Part shown: one piece after another, positions 44,488-55,985 of the stretch | Numbering within the stretch: the first letter of the stretch is position 1 | Layout of the letters: every line of letters begins with the position of its first letter | Assembly (NCBI GenBank): GCA_028752905.1 | Contig: JAQNBH010000013.1 | Location: 43,292,071 to 43,356,070 of the forward strand | Reading direction: 5' to 3' | From: Cladorhizidae sp. MBARI D1340-BT2 | Taxonomy: Eukaryota > Porifera > Demospongiae > Poecilosclerida > Cladorhizidae | Length of the DNA stretch: 64,000 nt | The notes under the pieces: generated by a model | What the model was told of the DNA's origin: nothing | Seen by the model: only the letters and a program-made list of their open reading frames with translations | Database searches by the model: none | Translations under genes and position numbers: made by a program

Positions 44488-44640
44488 CTAATGTCTCTGG
44501 GGGAGTGCAAATTTAGACATAAACTTAGCTTTGTCCACCCTAGCATCATTTTCGTACGCATGCCACGTGACACCTTTATAATCTTCAAAATGTTGAGTCC
44601 AGGGACATCGCACCCCAGTGCAGTGCAAATATATATTATA
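44488..44640 (-). CDS. Possible further exon, product unknown
   Basis: A minus-strand frame with 'TQHFEDYKGVTWHAYENDA' and 'RVDKAKFMSKFALP', ending at a TAG at 44,488. The composition looks coding. Its link to the exons at 43,940 and 43,285 is an inference from strand and proximity. Confidence 0.3.
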   Translation of the reverse strand, partial: YNIYLHCTGVRCPWTQHFEDYKGVTWHAYENDARVDKAKFMSKFALPQRH

Positions 44641-45069
44641 TTAAAAAGATGAGTGCCGATTTTTGGGGGGGGCCCTATGTTCGACCCTTTACCAAAAGTT
44701 TAGACGCAGTCCAATTTTTGAGGGTCCTTAAATTTTATGTTTGGATTTTATCAAATGTTGGATTTTTCATCATTAGATAATTGTTTAACATTTCATGCAT
44801 ATCAGACCAAGCAACCTATTTCAAAACCACTCTCTGTGGTATTAGCTGAGTGTGGTCATTTTGTGGTCACCTGGTCTGTGCAGGAATATTCATATGGTAA
44901 CTTGGTCTGTGCAGGAATATTCCTGCACAGTCCTGTGTTCACCCATGTCTGGCAGGAATATGCCTGCAGAGCCAGAATCCTTTGATCTATGTGCATGCTC
45001 ATGCATGAGCTATCTGGTTGGGTATTTAAAGCCTGCAATAGAATCTTTCACAGTGAGTGTCAGAGAGAG

Positions 45070-47039
45070 TTAGCTATGGCATCTTCAGAACCCAGTACTT
45101 TCAAGGTTACCAGAAGAAGATTCTTCAGATATGGATTCTGACTCTGATAATGAGGTTTCACAAATTGACATTGACAGTCAAATCTCTACATCTATCAGGT
45201 CTTCTAAGTCTGCAAAAAAAAACACGATTGTGTGTCTATCGTAGACAGTATGCAAAGACTTTCCCATAGGCCACAACTTCTAGAAAGGGATCTTCTTTTG
45301 CCTTCTGTATGAAGTGCTCTCATGATATAAACCTTGGAAGAGGTGGCTAGAGATCTCAGGAGACATCAGGAAACAAAATTACACAAATACTCAAGTAAAG
45401 ATGGTGTGGGTGTACTGCCTCTACGGTCCTACTTTGGGCCAATAAGAGAGGAGTCTGTAATCAGTGCAGAAGTACTCTTTGCATATTTCCTTGGAGAGCA
45501 CCATCTTCCTTTCAATTGGGAGATCATTGTACCAAACTATTCAAGTTGATGTTTCCTGATTCTTCTATTGCTAAAGACTTGAAGTGCAGTCGTACTAATG
45601 TGTTGAAAGTTATTGCCCAGGATTGTTGGAAAACCATTTCCGCAGCAGTTAGAGAGACTAAATACTTCAGCCTCCAAACTGATGAGACAACTGATATTAC
45701 CATTACACAACAAGCTGCTATTATGCTTTGATTCTTCGATAACACCCAAGGACAGGTGAGATGTGTCTTCTTTGCCCTAGAGAGTGTAGAGAGGGCAACT
45801 GCAGAGCTGCTATTTAACGCAATCGATAAGCATTTTCAAGAATCCACTACCCTCCTTTATGATAATCTTGTCAGATTAGGTACAGATGGGGCCAATGTAA
45901 TGTTGGGAGCACGAAATTCAGTGATGTCATGGTTATGATGTAAGCAGCCAGCTTTAGTTGCTCTTCACACATAGCAAATGAGGCCTGCAAAGTCTTGCCT
46001 GATGAATTGGAAGATCTGACAACTGATCCAGAAGCGCCCAAGGAGGCTGCGAAAAATTTCAGAGTTTTGTGAAATGCAAGCCACACAAGTTGTTAAACAC
46101 CAAACATGATGGCTCAGCCTTGAAGCTTGTGTAAATCGTCTTATCGAACAATATGAAGCCTTATTACTCTCATACTTTCTAAGTACTGAGGATAAGCAGG
46201 CAGTAGTGAGAAGAGTAAAACTTTTACTTGAAAAGCCTCTGACCAATGCTTACTTGCTCTTTCTATGTTCTGCATTACCAATTGTTAATAATTTCAACAG
46301 GTACATGCAGCAGCAATCTCCAATTCTTCATGTTTCTACCAAGAGCTCGATGGTTTAATACGAAAATTTCTGTTGCTGTTCATGAATTCTGAGTACGTGT
46401 GTGCTGTGAACATGTTTCACAAGTTGTATTGATAACTCAGAAGAGTATCTCCCTTTATACCAAGTTTTCGTAGGTCACAACACACTATCATACCTTGAAG
46501 AAGAGGATGGATTATCATCTGAAGATGTGAGAAAATTTAGGGAGACTATCCAAGCTTGGTGGATTGCTGCAGCCAAGGGAGCTGTCAAACAATTACCTAT
46601 GAATCACAAGTTACTCTCCAAGCTTCAACCAGGCTTACAACAATACAGTATGGCTGATCAGGTGCTTGCTGCAGCAGAGTGTGTTCCTCTGGTAGTTCAA
46701 GTTGGTGACAGACCGAGCCTTCAAGAGGAATTTATGGATTTCTGCATGTCGCCATTACCTCCTAAAGTCACTGCCTTCACAGAGGTGGATAAGTATTGGC
46801 ATGGAATCAGCCAAATCAAAGACTGCTTGGAAACTGAGTATCGCTACTCCACATTGGTTAAACTCGCAAAAGCCATTCTAGTTATATATAATATACCCCA
46901 TGGCAATGCTGATACCGAATGTTTATTCAGCCACATTGGCATCAACAAAACGAAGCACAGAAACAGACTAGGAATTTCTACATTAAATTCACTTTTAACA
47001 GTGCAATTCAATGTTCCTCAAAAATGCTATGAATTTTAA
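45070..47039 (+). pseudogene. hAT transposase pseudogene (DUF4371 / HATC type), left copy
   Basis: Plus-strand pieces in order: 'GVLPLRSYFGPIREESVISA' (about 45,410), 'KYFSLQTDETTDITITQQAA' (about 45,660, first catalytic Asp region), 'LVRLGTDGANVMLGARNSV' (about 45,865), 'RLIEQYEALL' (about 46,135) and the C-terminal dimerisation part 'NIPHGNADTECLFSHIG' ending at 47,039. Several frameshifts and stops (for example TGA at 45,729) break it; the last 170 codons (46,527-47,039) are open. It matches SCAND3/ZBED-like hAT transposases. The inverted copy at 62,150-64,000 shares the TGA, so decay began before the inverted duplication. Confidence 0.85.
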
Positions 47040-47204
47040 CCGAACACTGAACTATCAAAGACATGTGTAAATGCTATGAACACACTTTAGTATGTTATTT
47101 CTCATGAAATTGTTGTTTGGATTTTGTTTGGATTTTTTGTTGCCAATTTTTTTTGATAACACAGGCGAGTAATTTTGGAAATTACCAAAAAAATTATGGC
47201 AACA

Positions 47205-47610
47205 CTGTACCAGTGAGACAGCCAAACTGCATTATGAAGACACCAGAGAGAGTCTGCCTATGTGAGGAACATGGAAGGCAGCTGACTTGGAAGGAATATG
47301 AATAACCATACAAACAAAATGCATTGCTACCTGATCAGGATCTGGTGGTATTATTACTGGATGCTAGTACTGCAGGCTGCCAAGCTACAATAATAGAGCA
47401 TACCCTCAAATAGCACACGCAGATAAGCAGTTTTATAATTGGTAAAGGATATCAATACAGTAAACATGCTTGTGTTGACTCAATATCGAGTCTAGCTGAG
47501 CCAGGTCAGCAAGCAGCTGCTATAAAGTCACATTACTGACCAGTTGGTTTCCTCTGAAGCTTACTCGTGTGCCAATATTGAACATGACAAAGACATTCAA
47601 CAAAACATGG
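47205..47610 (+). repeat. Dispersed repeat, copy 2
   Basis: Related to 16,820-17,225 and, in inverted orientation, to 61,620-62,000. It directly follows the hAT transposase stop by about 170 bp. 47,611-48,242 beyond it is AT-rich and has two loosely related segments around 'CAACAAAACCAG', otherwise unassigned. Confidence 0.7.
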
Positions 47611-48242
47611 TAGCTACTTATGATGCATGTGTCTATGTTATATATGAATACATAGGCACGTGTTTATACTTTAGTAATAAACATGGTGGCTTACTTTTCT
47701 CATATATGTCATTATTAGCAATATTTATTCCTAATACAAATGTGCCTACATCTAAACACATGCGTATTAATTTATTTTATTTTATTAAATTGTCTTTGTC
47801 TTTGTCTTTTCTACTTTCCTCCTACCTAACTTTATAAGATGTCCATTGGTCTATCAGAAGACTCCAAACTGTCCAATCAGTTGCGAACAATAACCCTAAT
47901 CTGTTCTCTACCGAGCCAAACAACCAGTGGTTGGTAAAGGGTCGTCACAGTTATCCTGGCTATGACGTGACCTGAAGCAGGAAAATGAGTTCCATGAAGT
48001 GATCAGTGGTTCCCTCATTGGATCTAGCGGATGACTTCAACAAAACCAGAGCTTATAATGCATGTGCATTAGTTGTTTGCTTATTCTTGTGACAATTAAT
48101 AGAACTGAGTTGAGTCACACACATCTGCACCTTTTCTTACCAAGAGTGATCATCCTCAGACATTATCTCCAACAAAACCAGTGAATTGCTTGTAATGCAC
48201 ATGTCTGTGTGTATTATATGATATAAAAGCACATGTATCTAC

Positions 48243-49197
48243 TTGAGTATTATAATAATGGAGCATGCAGCCGAAGTGTGGTGGACAGGAGGACAGAATG
48301 CTCGCAAGAAGCTGGAGTCAGCACAGATGAGAGTGGGTAGGAGACTGTTGGGGGCAAGTGATACAGTAGCAGGAGTGGCAATACGGGGAGATATGGGGTG
48401 GAGGAAGCTAGAGGAGAGGAGGGAAGAGATGAAGGTTTTGTTTGGCAAGAGATTAGAGGTGTTGGAACAGAGCAGATTGGTAAAAGTTGTTGTAAATAAA
48501 CTACGAGAGGATGGAGGAATTGGATGGTGGGTAGAATATGAGATCTTGAGGAGAAAGTACAAGATAAACAACGAGGTTGGGTCAGTGCGCAAGTGGAAGG
48601 GGAAAGTGAAGGTGAGAAATGAGAAGGACTGGGAGGAGGAAGTAGACGGGAAAAGTACGCTGAATTATTATAAATCGGCAAAGAATGGCGCAGGGTTGGA
48701 GAGGTATGTGAGATCCATGCAAGGTGTGCGGCTACAATTTAGACTGAGGACTGATCAGCTGGGTTGTTAGAGGATAAGAAGAGATGTGGGATAGTTAGGG
48801 ATGAGAGGTGTATAATGTGTGATAGTGGAGCAGGGGAGGATGTGGAACATTTCTTGGTGACATGCGGGGAATTTGAGAGGGATCGGCTGGTTCTGATAGA
48901 TGAGGTACGCAGAATTGCAGGGGCAAGACAGTGGTTGGATGAATTAAGAAGAGTGAGTAAGGATGGAAAGGTGGCATTGCTTTTGGGGAAGATGTGGAGG
49001 GAGTAAGTGATGCAGTGATGGAGGAGGTGGGCGAGTGTGTTATGTATTGGGTAGGGAAGTGGTGGCAGAGGAGAAAGGAACTGTTGTATGGTGAGCTGAG
49101 GAATGATCTTTGGTCCACTCCTGTCCCCCCCCTTCCTGAGCAGCGGGACACTCGTAACTTAATATTGTGGATAATTTTATTAATTAAATACTGTTGA
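48243..49197 (+). pseudogene. LINE family C reverse transcriptase C-terminal part, left copy
   Basis: Plus frame with 'MEHAAEVWWTGGQNARKKLE' and 'VGRRLLGASDTVAG', then, after a 1-nt frameshift at about 48,765, the zinc knuckle 'CIMCDSGAGEDVEHFLVTC' (C-x2-C-x9-H-x4-C), and 'WWQRRKELLYGEL' after another shift near 49,005. This is the tail of a non-LTR reverse transcriptase, which binds nucleic acid. The polymerase core is missing. The frameshift is shared by the inverted copy (60,088-61,001), so it predates the duplication. Confidence 0.75.
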
Positions 49198-49464
49198 CTT
49201 CTTTTTTTAAATATAGATTGTTATTAGGTTAGTTACTAAATAGTTTCAAACTGTGCTGTATTATATATGTGATGGCCTTAACAGGCTCAGAAATAGCAAC
49301 ATTAAATCATAAACATGTAAATAATATCATGTTCTGGTATTATGCTGACTGACTTCTTGTGGGTGGCTGCTTGACTATAAAATACAAATAATAACATGAC
49401 AATTAAGAAATGAATATGATTGGTCAACAAAAATGAAACAAGAATCAATGCATTTACATGACAC

Positions 49465-49746
49465 TTTACCTAATGAACCTTTACCAATAAACACTAATAA
49501 TTCTGGTTTAAAATTTGTATTCTATTTGGAGTACATTATATTATGGTCCTGTAAATGTTTGTTATCTGCACTGGTAAAAAAAAAATCCATTTCTTTTTTG
49601 TACACTTTACCTAATGAACCTTTACCAATAAACACTAATAATTCTGGTTTAAAATTTGTATTCTATTTGGAGTACATTATATTATGGTCCTGTAAATGTT
49701 TGTTATCTGCACTGGTTAAAAAAAAAATCCATTTCTTTTTTGACTA
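49465..49746. repeat. Tandem duplication, two 141-bp units
   Basis: Both units begin 'TTTACCTAATGAACCTTTAC' and end with an A run and 'TCCATTTCTTTTTT'. The same two units lie inverted at 59,505-59,790. A TA repeat follows (49,768-49,792). Confidence 0.9.
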
Positions 49747-49762
49747 ATATAATATTGTCTTG

Positions 49763-49795
<33 letters not shown>

Positions 49796-49799
49796 TTAG

Positions 49800-52410
49800 A
49801 TAAATTATGCTAGCATAATTTTGAGAATAATAGGTATGTTAAGAATCCAAGAATAATGCTGGAATGATAGGGAACATTTTGAGAATCTTGTAGGGTCTAA
49901 GGGTCTAACAATAACAACACACTTTCCTTTTCCTATCATTGATGGGTTGAAGAGCGAGTTAGCTCTTTATATGGCGAAAGATGTTACCCAGTCTCTACCT
50001 GAACTCGGTGATCTAGCACAGTAAAAAAAGAGCGGACCTCAGGGTAAAAAATCCAGAGGTCTCGAGGCCCACTGGCACAATATGATGTGTGGCCAAGATG
50101 TTCAAATATTTCTCTTTTTTTGGAGAAATTCAGCCTCTCAGCTACCACACCAGATCTCCTGAAATAAGGCTAGCGTAAGATGGTGCAAGTGTCTGGGCAT
50201 GTAACATCCCAGACTAATACGTGACCATTCTTCCATGGGCAGACAGAGGCTCCATCAGGTCATTTTCTATCACCACGACAAATACCAGAATGCTCTATAT
50301 AGGTGCACATGAATCTTAGCAGTGGCAAGAGATCTTTTAATGATGTCATTCATTCATGCCTAGGTGACGCTCCTGACTTCTCCTGCAGCTGAGACCATGT
50401 CTCCCTAACTGGTCAACCTGTACACACCGCAGTGGTGACAAATATGGGGCCTACAGAGTGCTATACCTAGACGAGGGCCTGTGGCCACTTGAACAGTCTC
50501 ATCATCCATGTAGATGTCATAGGCAGAGCATACAGCCAGGCCCTGGACTCTTCTTGATGCAAGCAGTAGACTTAATATCATGCTGTACAGAATCCATCAA
50601 GGCAATGCATGAGGCATTGCCACGAAGGGTATCCCATGTCTTCTGATGGAAGGAAGCTGGCACTTTAGGGAGAGACTCAGAATGATCCCGATGCAATGAG
50701 GTAAGTCTACACTCAAAATCAGGGTAGAGGAACCTAGCAGTCATAATCCGGTGGATGAGGTTGAATGTGCTACTTGCAGAAGCCAAAGGCAGACAGTGCA
50801 AGCATAGCAGCACTTCTAATTCCTAAACCACCATACTTGACTGGCAGAGAAGCCTGTGTCTAGGTGAGTGAGTTAGTGAGCAAGCTGAATATTGGTGATT
50901 TCAGTTAGGATGGAACATAGGAGGTCATCGAACTCTGTGAGTTTAGATGAAGCCAGACATGGTGCAGTACGTAACAAGTACAGCAGCTTAGACATGGCAA
51001 AAGTACGTTGGAGCAAGCAAAGTGCGTCATGTGCCTGTAGGTGACAAAGTCTATTTCGCATAACCTCCAATCTCTTTGTTTTAGCAGCAATGGCATCTTC
51101 AACTCCCTTGCTATCCCCTATATATATATAGGAGAGCCTGGGAGGGGGGCATCTTCAACTCTCTTGCTATCCCCTATATATAGGAGAGCCTAGGAGGGGG
51201 GCATCTTCAACTCCCTTGCTATCCCCTATATATAGGAGAGCCTAGGAGGGGGGCATCTTCAACTCCCTTGCTATCCCCTATATATAGGAGAGCCTAGGAG
51301 GGGGGCATCTTCAACTCCCTTGCTCTCCCCTATATATAGGAGAGCCTAGGAGGGGGGCATCTTCAACTCCCTTGCTATCCCCTATATATAGGAGAGCCTA
51401 GGAGGGGGGCATCTTCAACTCCCTTGCTATCCCCTATATATAGGAGAGCCTAGGAGGGGGGCATCTTCAACTCCCTTGCTCTCCCCTATATATAGGAGAG
51501 CCTAGGAGGGGGGCATCTTCAAGGTTAAGCTCCAGTACTGCACACAGTAACTCATCAATAAGACAAGAGTCATGGCTAATGAGTTTATTTTCTTCGGTAA
51601 AGCTGCAGACCAACCTCGCAAGCCATTGATTCTAAGGTCATAAAATCATTGATGACATCTTCTACTGTAAGAGCTGTTAGGCAGCTGTTGTCCAAGCAAA
51701 ACACTTTCAGCTCAGTTTTGAGATGGCTCACTTTTGGATAGCGAGACAGAAAAGGAGTGGGCCTAGAGGGTCACCTTGTTGGACATCCTCATAGGAATGA
51801 ATAATCTTATCCTCACCAAAAAAAGGGAGGAGGGAGAGCTATAGGCAGAATATAACAGAGGCAGGAGAGCAGGAGCTAACTCTTCCACGGCTGTGAACAT
51901 TTTGTCACAACGGATCGAGCATTACAGAAGTCCAACTTTAACAAAGCTTGGCCTGGCTTTAAGGAATGCATGTATATACAGGAAGCATGAACAATAGCTT
52001 CTGCTCCACCCTTAGTGCCAACACCAATTTGAAAAGTTAGTAGCTCACTCATGGACACCTTCACGTGAAGGCCAGCACACTTGGCAGCTAACCACCTAAG
52101 AGTACACTCCACTGCAATAGGCCCCACCCCAACACACTTTTTATTCAACGCATCACAAGAGTCACCCAAAAAGAAGTGACACACACTAGGAGGAGCTTTA
52201 CCTGGAAGAAAAAGGTTAAAAAAGGCTGTAAGAGCTGTTAGCAAAACAAGACCACCACTCCTGGCAGAATCACTAATCAAGTCCTTAAGATGTTGGACAA
52301 AGCCAATCTGGACCTCCTGCTGATCACTGGGAAATCAGATAATTGCTTTGGTCTCTAAGTCCTCTGAAATAACTATGCAACCCTCTGGACCAAAGTGGGT
52401 GCTTTATAAT
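49800..52410 (-). pseudogene. R2/NeSL-like non-LTR retrotransposon, left copy
   Basis: Inverted copy of the element at 56,645-59,330, where the motifs are described. The minus strand begins (5' end) at 52,410. It includes the open frame at 51,876-52,280, the 52-bp array at 51,100-51,530 and the thumb segment near 50,900-51,070. It lacks about 186 bp near its 3' end (between 49,975 and 49,985) that the right copy has at 59,098-59,275. Not functional. Confidence 0.75.
51100..51530. repeat. 52-bp minisatellite inside the R2-like RT, left copy (8 units)
   Basis: Reverse complement of 57,544-57,961, with the same number of units, so the array had formed before palindrome 2 arose. One unit has a longer TA run. 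Confidence 0.93.
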
Positions 52411-52458
52411 AATAATTTTTGTCGTTGTTGTTGTTATTGTTGTTGTTATTATTATTAT

Positions 52459-52496
<38 letters not shown>

Positions 52497-52550
52497 TTAT
52501 TATTATTATCATCATCATTATTATCATCATCATTATTATTATTATTATTT
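52411..52550. repeat. Triplet microsatellite at palindrome junction
   Basis: (TTG), (ATT), (ACT) and (ATC) triplets immediately beyond the end of the left arm. Confidence 0.9.
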
Positions 52551-53598
52551 GGTGGAAAAAATAAAAATAAAGTGGGAGAAAGAATGGGGAGAACAGATAG
52601 TGGAGGGGGCTCAAGTGCTTCCATATTGGTGGCAAATTAGAGTGCATGACAATTTTTTTCGCTGCAATAAAAAGTGTAATTACATTCTGATTGGCTAATA
52701 GCTAACTGTGAAATATTATACAAATAACCACAAAACTGCATTACAGGAAGTGATTTAGGTATGGTATTATTAGTATATAGTTTCTTTGATTTCCTGCAAG
52801 TTTCTTGCTGCTTATTTGCTTGCTGCTTATTTGCAGGGGACTTCTAGCATTTTTCCAAGATGGTATTAAATCAGCTGTGACATGGCACACAGCAACATTA
52901 AACAATGGACACATTTTGCATGGAGTAGCATTGGATTGGGTGATATATACTTCCAGTCAAGACATAAGATAATGGTGGCATGTGAACAAACATGTCCCAG
53001 TGATGCTCCTCTTCATCATAGCACATGCAGAGGAAAGGCTGGGGCCAGAGCAAGGCTGCAGTATCTGTGCACTGAACTGCTTCACTAATGGCATCAGCAC
53101 AAGAACATGAATTGTTAGAGTTGCATTCAGACCAAACTTGCCTTCCTCCCTCTACTTCTAGTGCAGCCTCTGCAGTAGCAAACAGAAGTAGCAATGAGGC
53201 TAGTGATTAGTAATGCATTTACAATTCCTGAAAGAGCTTATGAATTTGGAATTACTATATTGTCCTCATATGAACACATTATATAGAGCACTGCACGGGG
53301 TGTTATATCAGGCATGCAGTATCATATTATGCCTATATAAGTATGTAGGTACTATGTATGTATGTGTGTATATATAACTATATAAGTATGTAGGTACTAT
53401 GTATGCATGTATATATATATTTATAACTATATAAGTATGTAGGCACTATGTATGCATGTATATTATATATAACTATATAACTATATAAGTATGTAGGTAC
53501 TAATACTACTATGTATGCATGTATATATATCTTGTTCATAACTTCTACCATAAGAGATCATAGCAGATTTGAAATCACAAAAAAAACAATCTTTTCCT
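52551..53598. other. Spacer of palindrome 2, no gene recognised
   Basis: Includes a tandem repeat at about 53,335-53,530 ('CTATATAAGTATGTAGGTAC' and 'TATGTATGCATG'; 3-4 units of about 65 bp). Frames of 68 and 98 codons on opposite strands (52,882-53,194) have no domain. Confidence 0.5.
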
Positions 53599-53602
53599 TT
53601 AA

Positions 53603-54255
53603 CCACTTGAGGACGGATGACGAAATCCTCGTCTGGATATTTATTTCTACCGCGGCGGTTGACGAAAGAAATACTCGTCAGATATCTATTTCTACCATGG
53701 CGGATGACGGATGATGAAATACTCGTAATCAGGTCGACCTATATATAGATCGAAAGCACAGGGCTAGTAAAACCTAGCTGCGCATGTCTAATGAGTGGTG
53801 GTTACTTCTGCACTGCCCAGACGGCAGCACAAGTCGATCGGATCATCATGGCTTCGAAGAAAAGATCGTGCCTTACGTGTTTCAAGGACTACCACGTCAA
53901 CAAAGACTACTAGAATTGGATGTGAAAATGACAGGAAAGCAATTTTGGGAGATAATGTAACTTCCTTTGTCATCTAACAATTATAATCATCTAACAATCA
54001 TACCAACAAGTTTTAAGACTAAATATTATTCAGCAAATAATGTTTTAATAATAACATCATTTTTGGTTCTAAATTGGGGTGAAATTGGGGTGAAATGTGC
54101 AAATTCATGACTCAAATCCTTTTTTGGTCAACCTTGATCATATCTTCACAGTTTCAAGCCATTAAAAAAAATGTTAAAATAAATAAATTTAAAAAAATTA
54201 AAATAATCCCATCCAGGGGCATTGAAATAGGAAAATAAATCCGTCCTTAAAGTGG
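53603..54255. mobile_element. TTAA-type MITE, 653 bp, piggyBac-derived
   Basis: TTAA at 53,599-53,602 and 54,256-54,259. Ends CCACTTGAGGACGGAT and (reverse complement of the right end) CCACTTTAAGGACGGAT. Near the left end 'ATTTATTTCTACCGCGGCGG'-type segments with 'ACTCGT' recur two or three times, like subterminal repeats. It contains a tiny frame (53,848-53,913) that looks like the two ends of a transposase joined. Confidence 0.75.
53848..53913 (+). pseudogene. 21-codon remnant: transposase N- and C-terminus fused by deletion
   Basis: MASKKRS followed by CLTCFKDYHVNKDY and stop. A basic start and a C-terminal Cys/His motif with 'CF..YH' resemble the first and last residues of piggyBac transposases, as at the end of the gene at 40,128-42,408 ('DCFRKYHT'). 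An internal deletion in an autonomous parent would give exactly this. It is too short for certainty. Confidence 0.4.
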
Positions 54256-54289
54256 TTAATAACTGCTAGGTAATAGCCAAAATGTCACA

Positions 54290-55640
54290 AATCCATATAT
54301 GGAACGGCCAAGTACTTTCAATTTCAAGAAGCAGATGACTGGCCTCAATGGAAGAGGTGTTTAGGCCTCGGCACAGATGCAGAGCTAAAACAAGTGCACA
54401 CACTCATGTATTGTCTGGTGAAGAAGCAGAAGCAGTCCTCACCTCAACAAATGCTACCAAAGATGAGAGGAAAGAATATTCGCAGGCGATAGGGAAATAA
54501 GACTCGCTCTTCAGAGTCCAAAACACTCTCTTGTCATTTATGAGAGAGCTCAATTCAATCGCAGAGACCAACATCAAGGGGAATTGGCAGAGGAATATAT
54601 CATGGAGCTCTACCGACTCATAGAGATCTGTGATGACTTGGGCACATTAACTACATAGATGACAAGAGACTGACTTGTAGTGGGTACAGGAGACAAAACA
54701 CTCTCTTATAGTGGGTATAGGAGATAAAACACTCTCTTGTAGTGGGTATAGGAGACAAAACACTCTCTTGTAGTGGGTATAGGAGACAAAACACTCTCTT
54801 ATAGTGCATATAGTAGACAAAACACTCTCTTGTACTTGGTAGGAGACTAAACACTCTCTGGTAGTGGGTATAGGAGATAAAACACTCTCTTGTAGTGGGT
54901 ATAGGAGACAAAACATTCTCTTGTAGTGGGTATAGGAGACAAAACACTCTCTTATAGTGCATATAGTAGACAAAACACTCTCTTGTAGTGGGTATAGGAG
55001 ATAAAACACTCTCTTGTAGTGGGTATAGGAGATAAAACACTCTCTTGTAGTGGTATAGGAGACAAAACACTCTCTTGTAGTGGGTATAGGAGATAAAACA
55101 CTCTCTTGTAGTGAGTATAGGAGACAAAACACTCTTATAGTGCATATAGTAGACAAAACACTCTCTTGTAGTGGGTATAGGAGATAAAACACTCTCTTGT
55201 AGTGGGTATAGGAGACAAAACACTCTCTTGTAGTGGGTATAGGAGACAAAACACTCTCTTGTAGTGGGTATAGGAGAGAAAACACTCTCCGAACACCTCC
55301 AACTCATAGTTTATTTACAACTCGACTCAGACTTAATGCTGGAAAAGAAAAAAATGATCCGACAACAAGAAGCGGTGCACACTCAACAACAACAACAACT
55401 AGAAAATGGAGCAGAACTAGCCAGCAAACACAAGAGGCCACACTTGACAACAGATGGAAAGGGACAGGGAGAAAGAGCAAAGCTAACCCGTGTGGTCGTG
55501 TGGGAAATCCCCCCTTCTCCTTCCCCAGGGGCTACATGCCACAAGTGCCAGAAGAAGGTGGTGGGCAATATGTCAGCAGAAAACTATCTAACCACAGCCT
55601 GTCTGGATACTGTGTCAGCCAGCCTGGAGTAGACATGGTT
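54290..55640 (+). pseudogene. Ty3/gypsy Gag remnant
   Basis: Plus-strand pieces with frameshifts: 'WPQWKRC', 'HTLMYCLGEEAEAVLTSTNA', 'YERAQFNRRDQHQGELAEEY', 'IMELYRLIEICDDLGTL', then 'LVVGIGDKTLSE' and 'KKKMIRQQEAVHTQQQ', and a degenerate zinc knuckle 'CHKCQKK'. This is the order of Ty3/gypsy Gag, the structural protein that packs element RNA. The 31-bp array (54,655-55,285) interrupts it between the two last blocks. It continues in the protease. Confidence 0.78.
54655..55285. repeat. 31-bp minisatellite from Gag coding sequence (about 20 units)
   Basis: Unit 'GTAGTGGGTATAGGAGACAA' plus AACACTCTCTT. One frame of each unit reads LVVGIGDKTLS, the Gag segment found once in the normal gene. Because 31 is not a multiple of three, the frame cycles, and long minus-strand frames result by chance. 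Confidence 0.92.
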
Positions 55641-55785
55641 ACCATGACTGAGCTAAGTGGAACCAAGGTTGCATTCAAGCTAGACACTGGAGCAGAGGTG
55701 ACCATAACCTCATCCCAGACATATCAAGATATAGGCAAACTGAAGCTTAACATTGCAGGGAAGAACTTACACAAGCCTTCCTGTC
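55640..55785 (+). pseudogene. Ty3/gypsy protease (retropepsin-like) fragment
   Basis: In frame with the open reading from 55,233: 'VTMTELSGTKVAFKLDTGAE' and 'VTITSSQTYQDIG', with the DTG active site intact. A single retropepsin domain, which works as a dimer, is expected here between Gag and RT. The downstream part runs into the 21-bp array. A near copy lies at 22,620-22,930. Confidence 0.8.
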
Positions 55786-55985
55786 AGTCCCTGGATGTAG
55801 CAGGACAGTCCCTGATGTAGCAGGACAGTCCCTGGATGTAGCAGGACAGTCCCTGGATGTAGCAGGACAGTCCCTGGATGTAGCAGGACAGCCCTGGATG
55901 TAGCAGGACAGCCCTGGATGTAGCAGGACAGTCCCTGGATGTAGCAGGACAGTCCCTGAATGTAGCAGGACAGACCCTGGATTTG
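55785..55985. repeat. 21-bp minisatellite from the protease-RT linker (about 10 units)
   Basis: Unit 'GTAGCAGGACAGTCCCTGGA' plus T, which reads SLDVAGQ; some units lack one T of TCC and shift the frame. The related copy at 22,800-22,870 has about two units. Confidence 0.92.

Larger units (their letters stand above)
44683..47943 (+). mobile_element. Decayed hAT (DUF4371-type) transposon, left arm of palindrome 2; ends tentative
   Basis: GACCCTTTACCAA at 44,683 and its reverse complement at 47,931-47,943 enclose the transposase remnant and the dispersed repeat at 47,205-47,610. If these are the terminal repeats, the element is about 3.26 kb. I see no clear 8-bp target duplication beside them, so the limits are tentative. 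The transposase content itself is clear. Confidence 0.5.
45247..52410. repeat. Left arm of second inverted duplication (palindrome 2)
   Basis: Reverse complement of 56,645-64,000. The last bases of the window (63,961-64,000) pair with 45,247-45,286, so the arm extends further left than I can test. Several frames are identical in both arms (for example 175 codons at 48,243-48,770 and 60,470-60,997), which means high identity and recent origin. The inner junction is at 52,410 / 56,645. Confidence 0.9.

Noticed and set aside
44737..45073. Overlapping frames with repeated GTCTGTGCAGGAATATTC
   Set aside because: Short internal repeats upstream of the hAT transposase; no protein similarity.
54647..55307. 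Two minus-strand frames of over 210 codons
   Set aside because: 31-bp Gag-derived array; the meaningful reading is on the plus strand.
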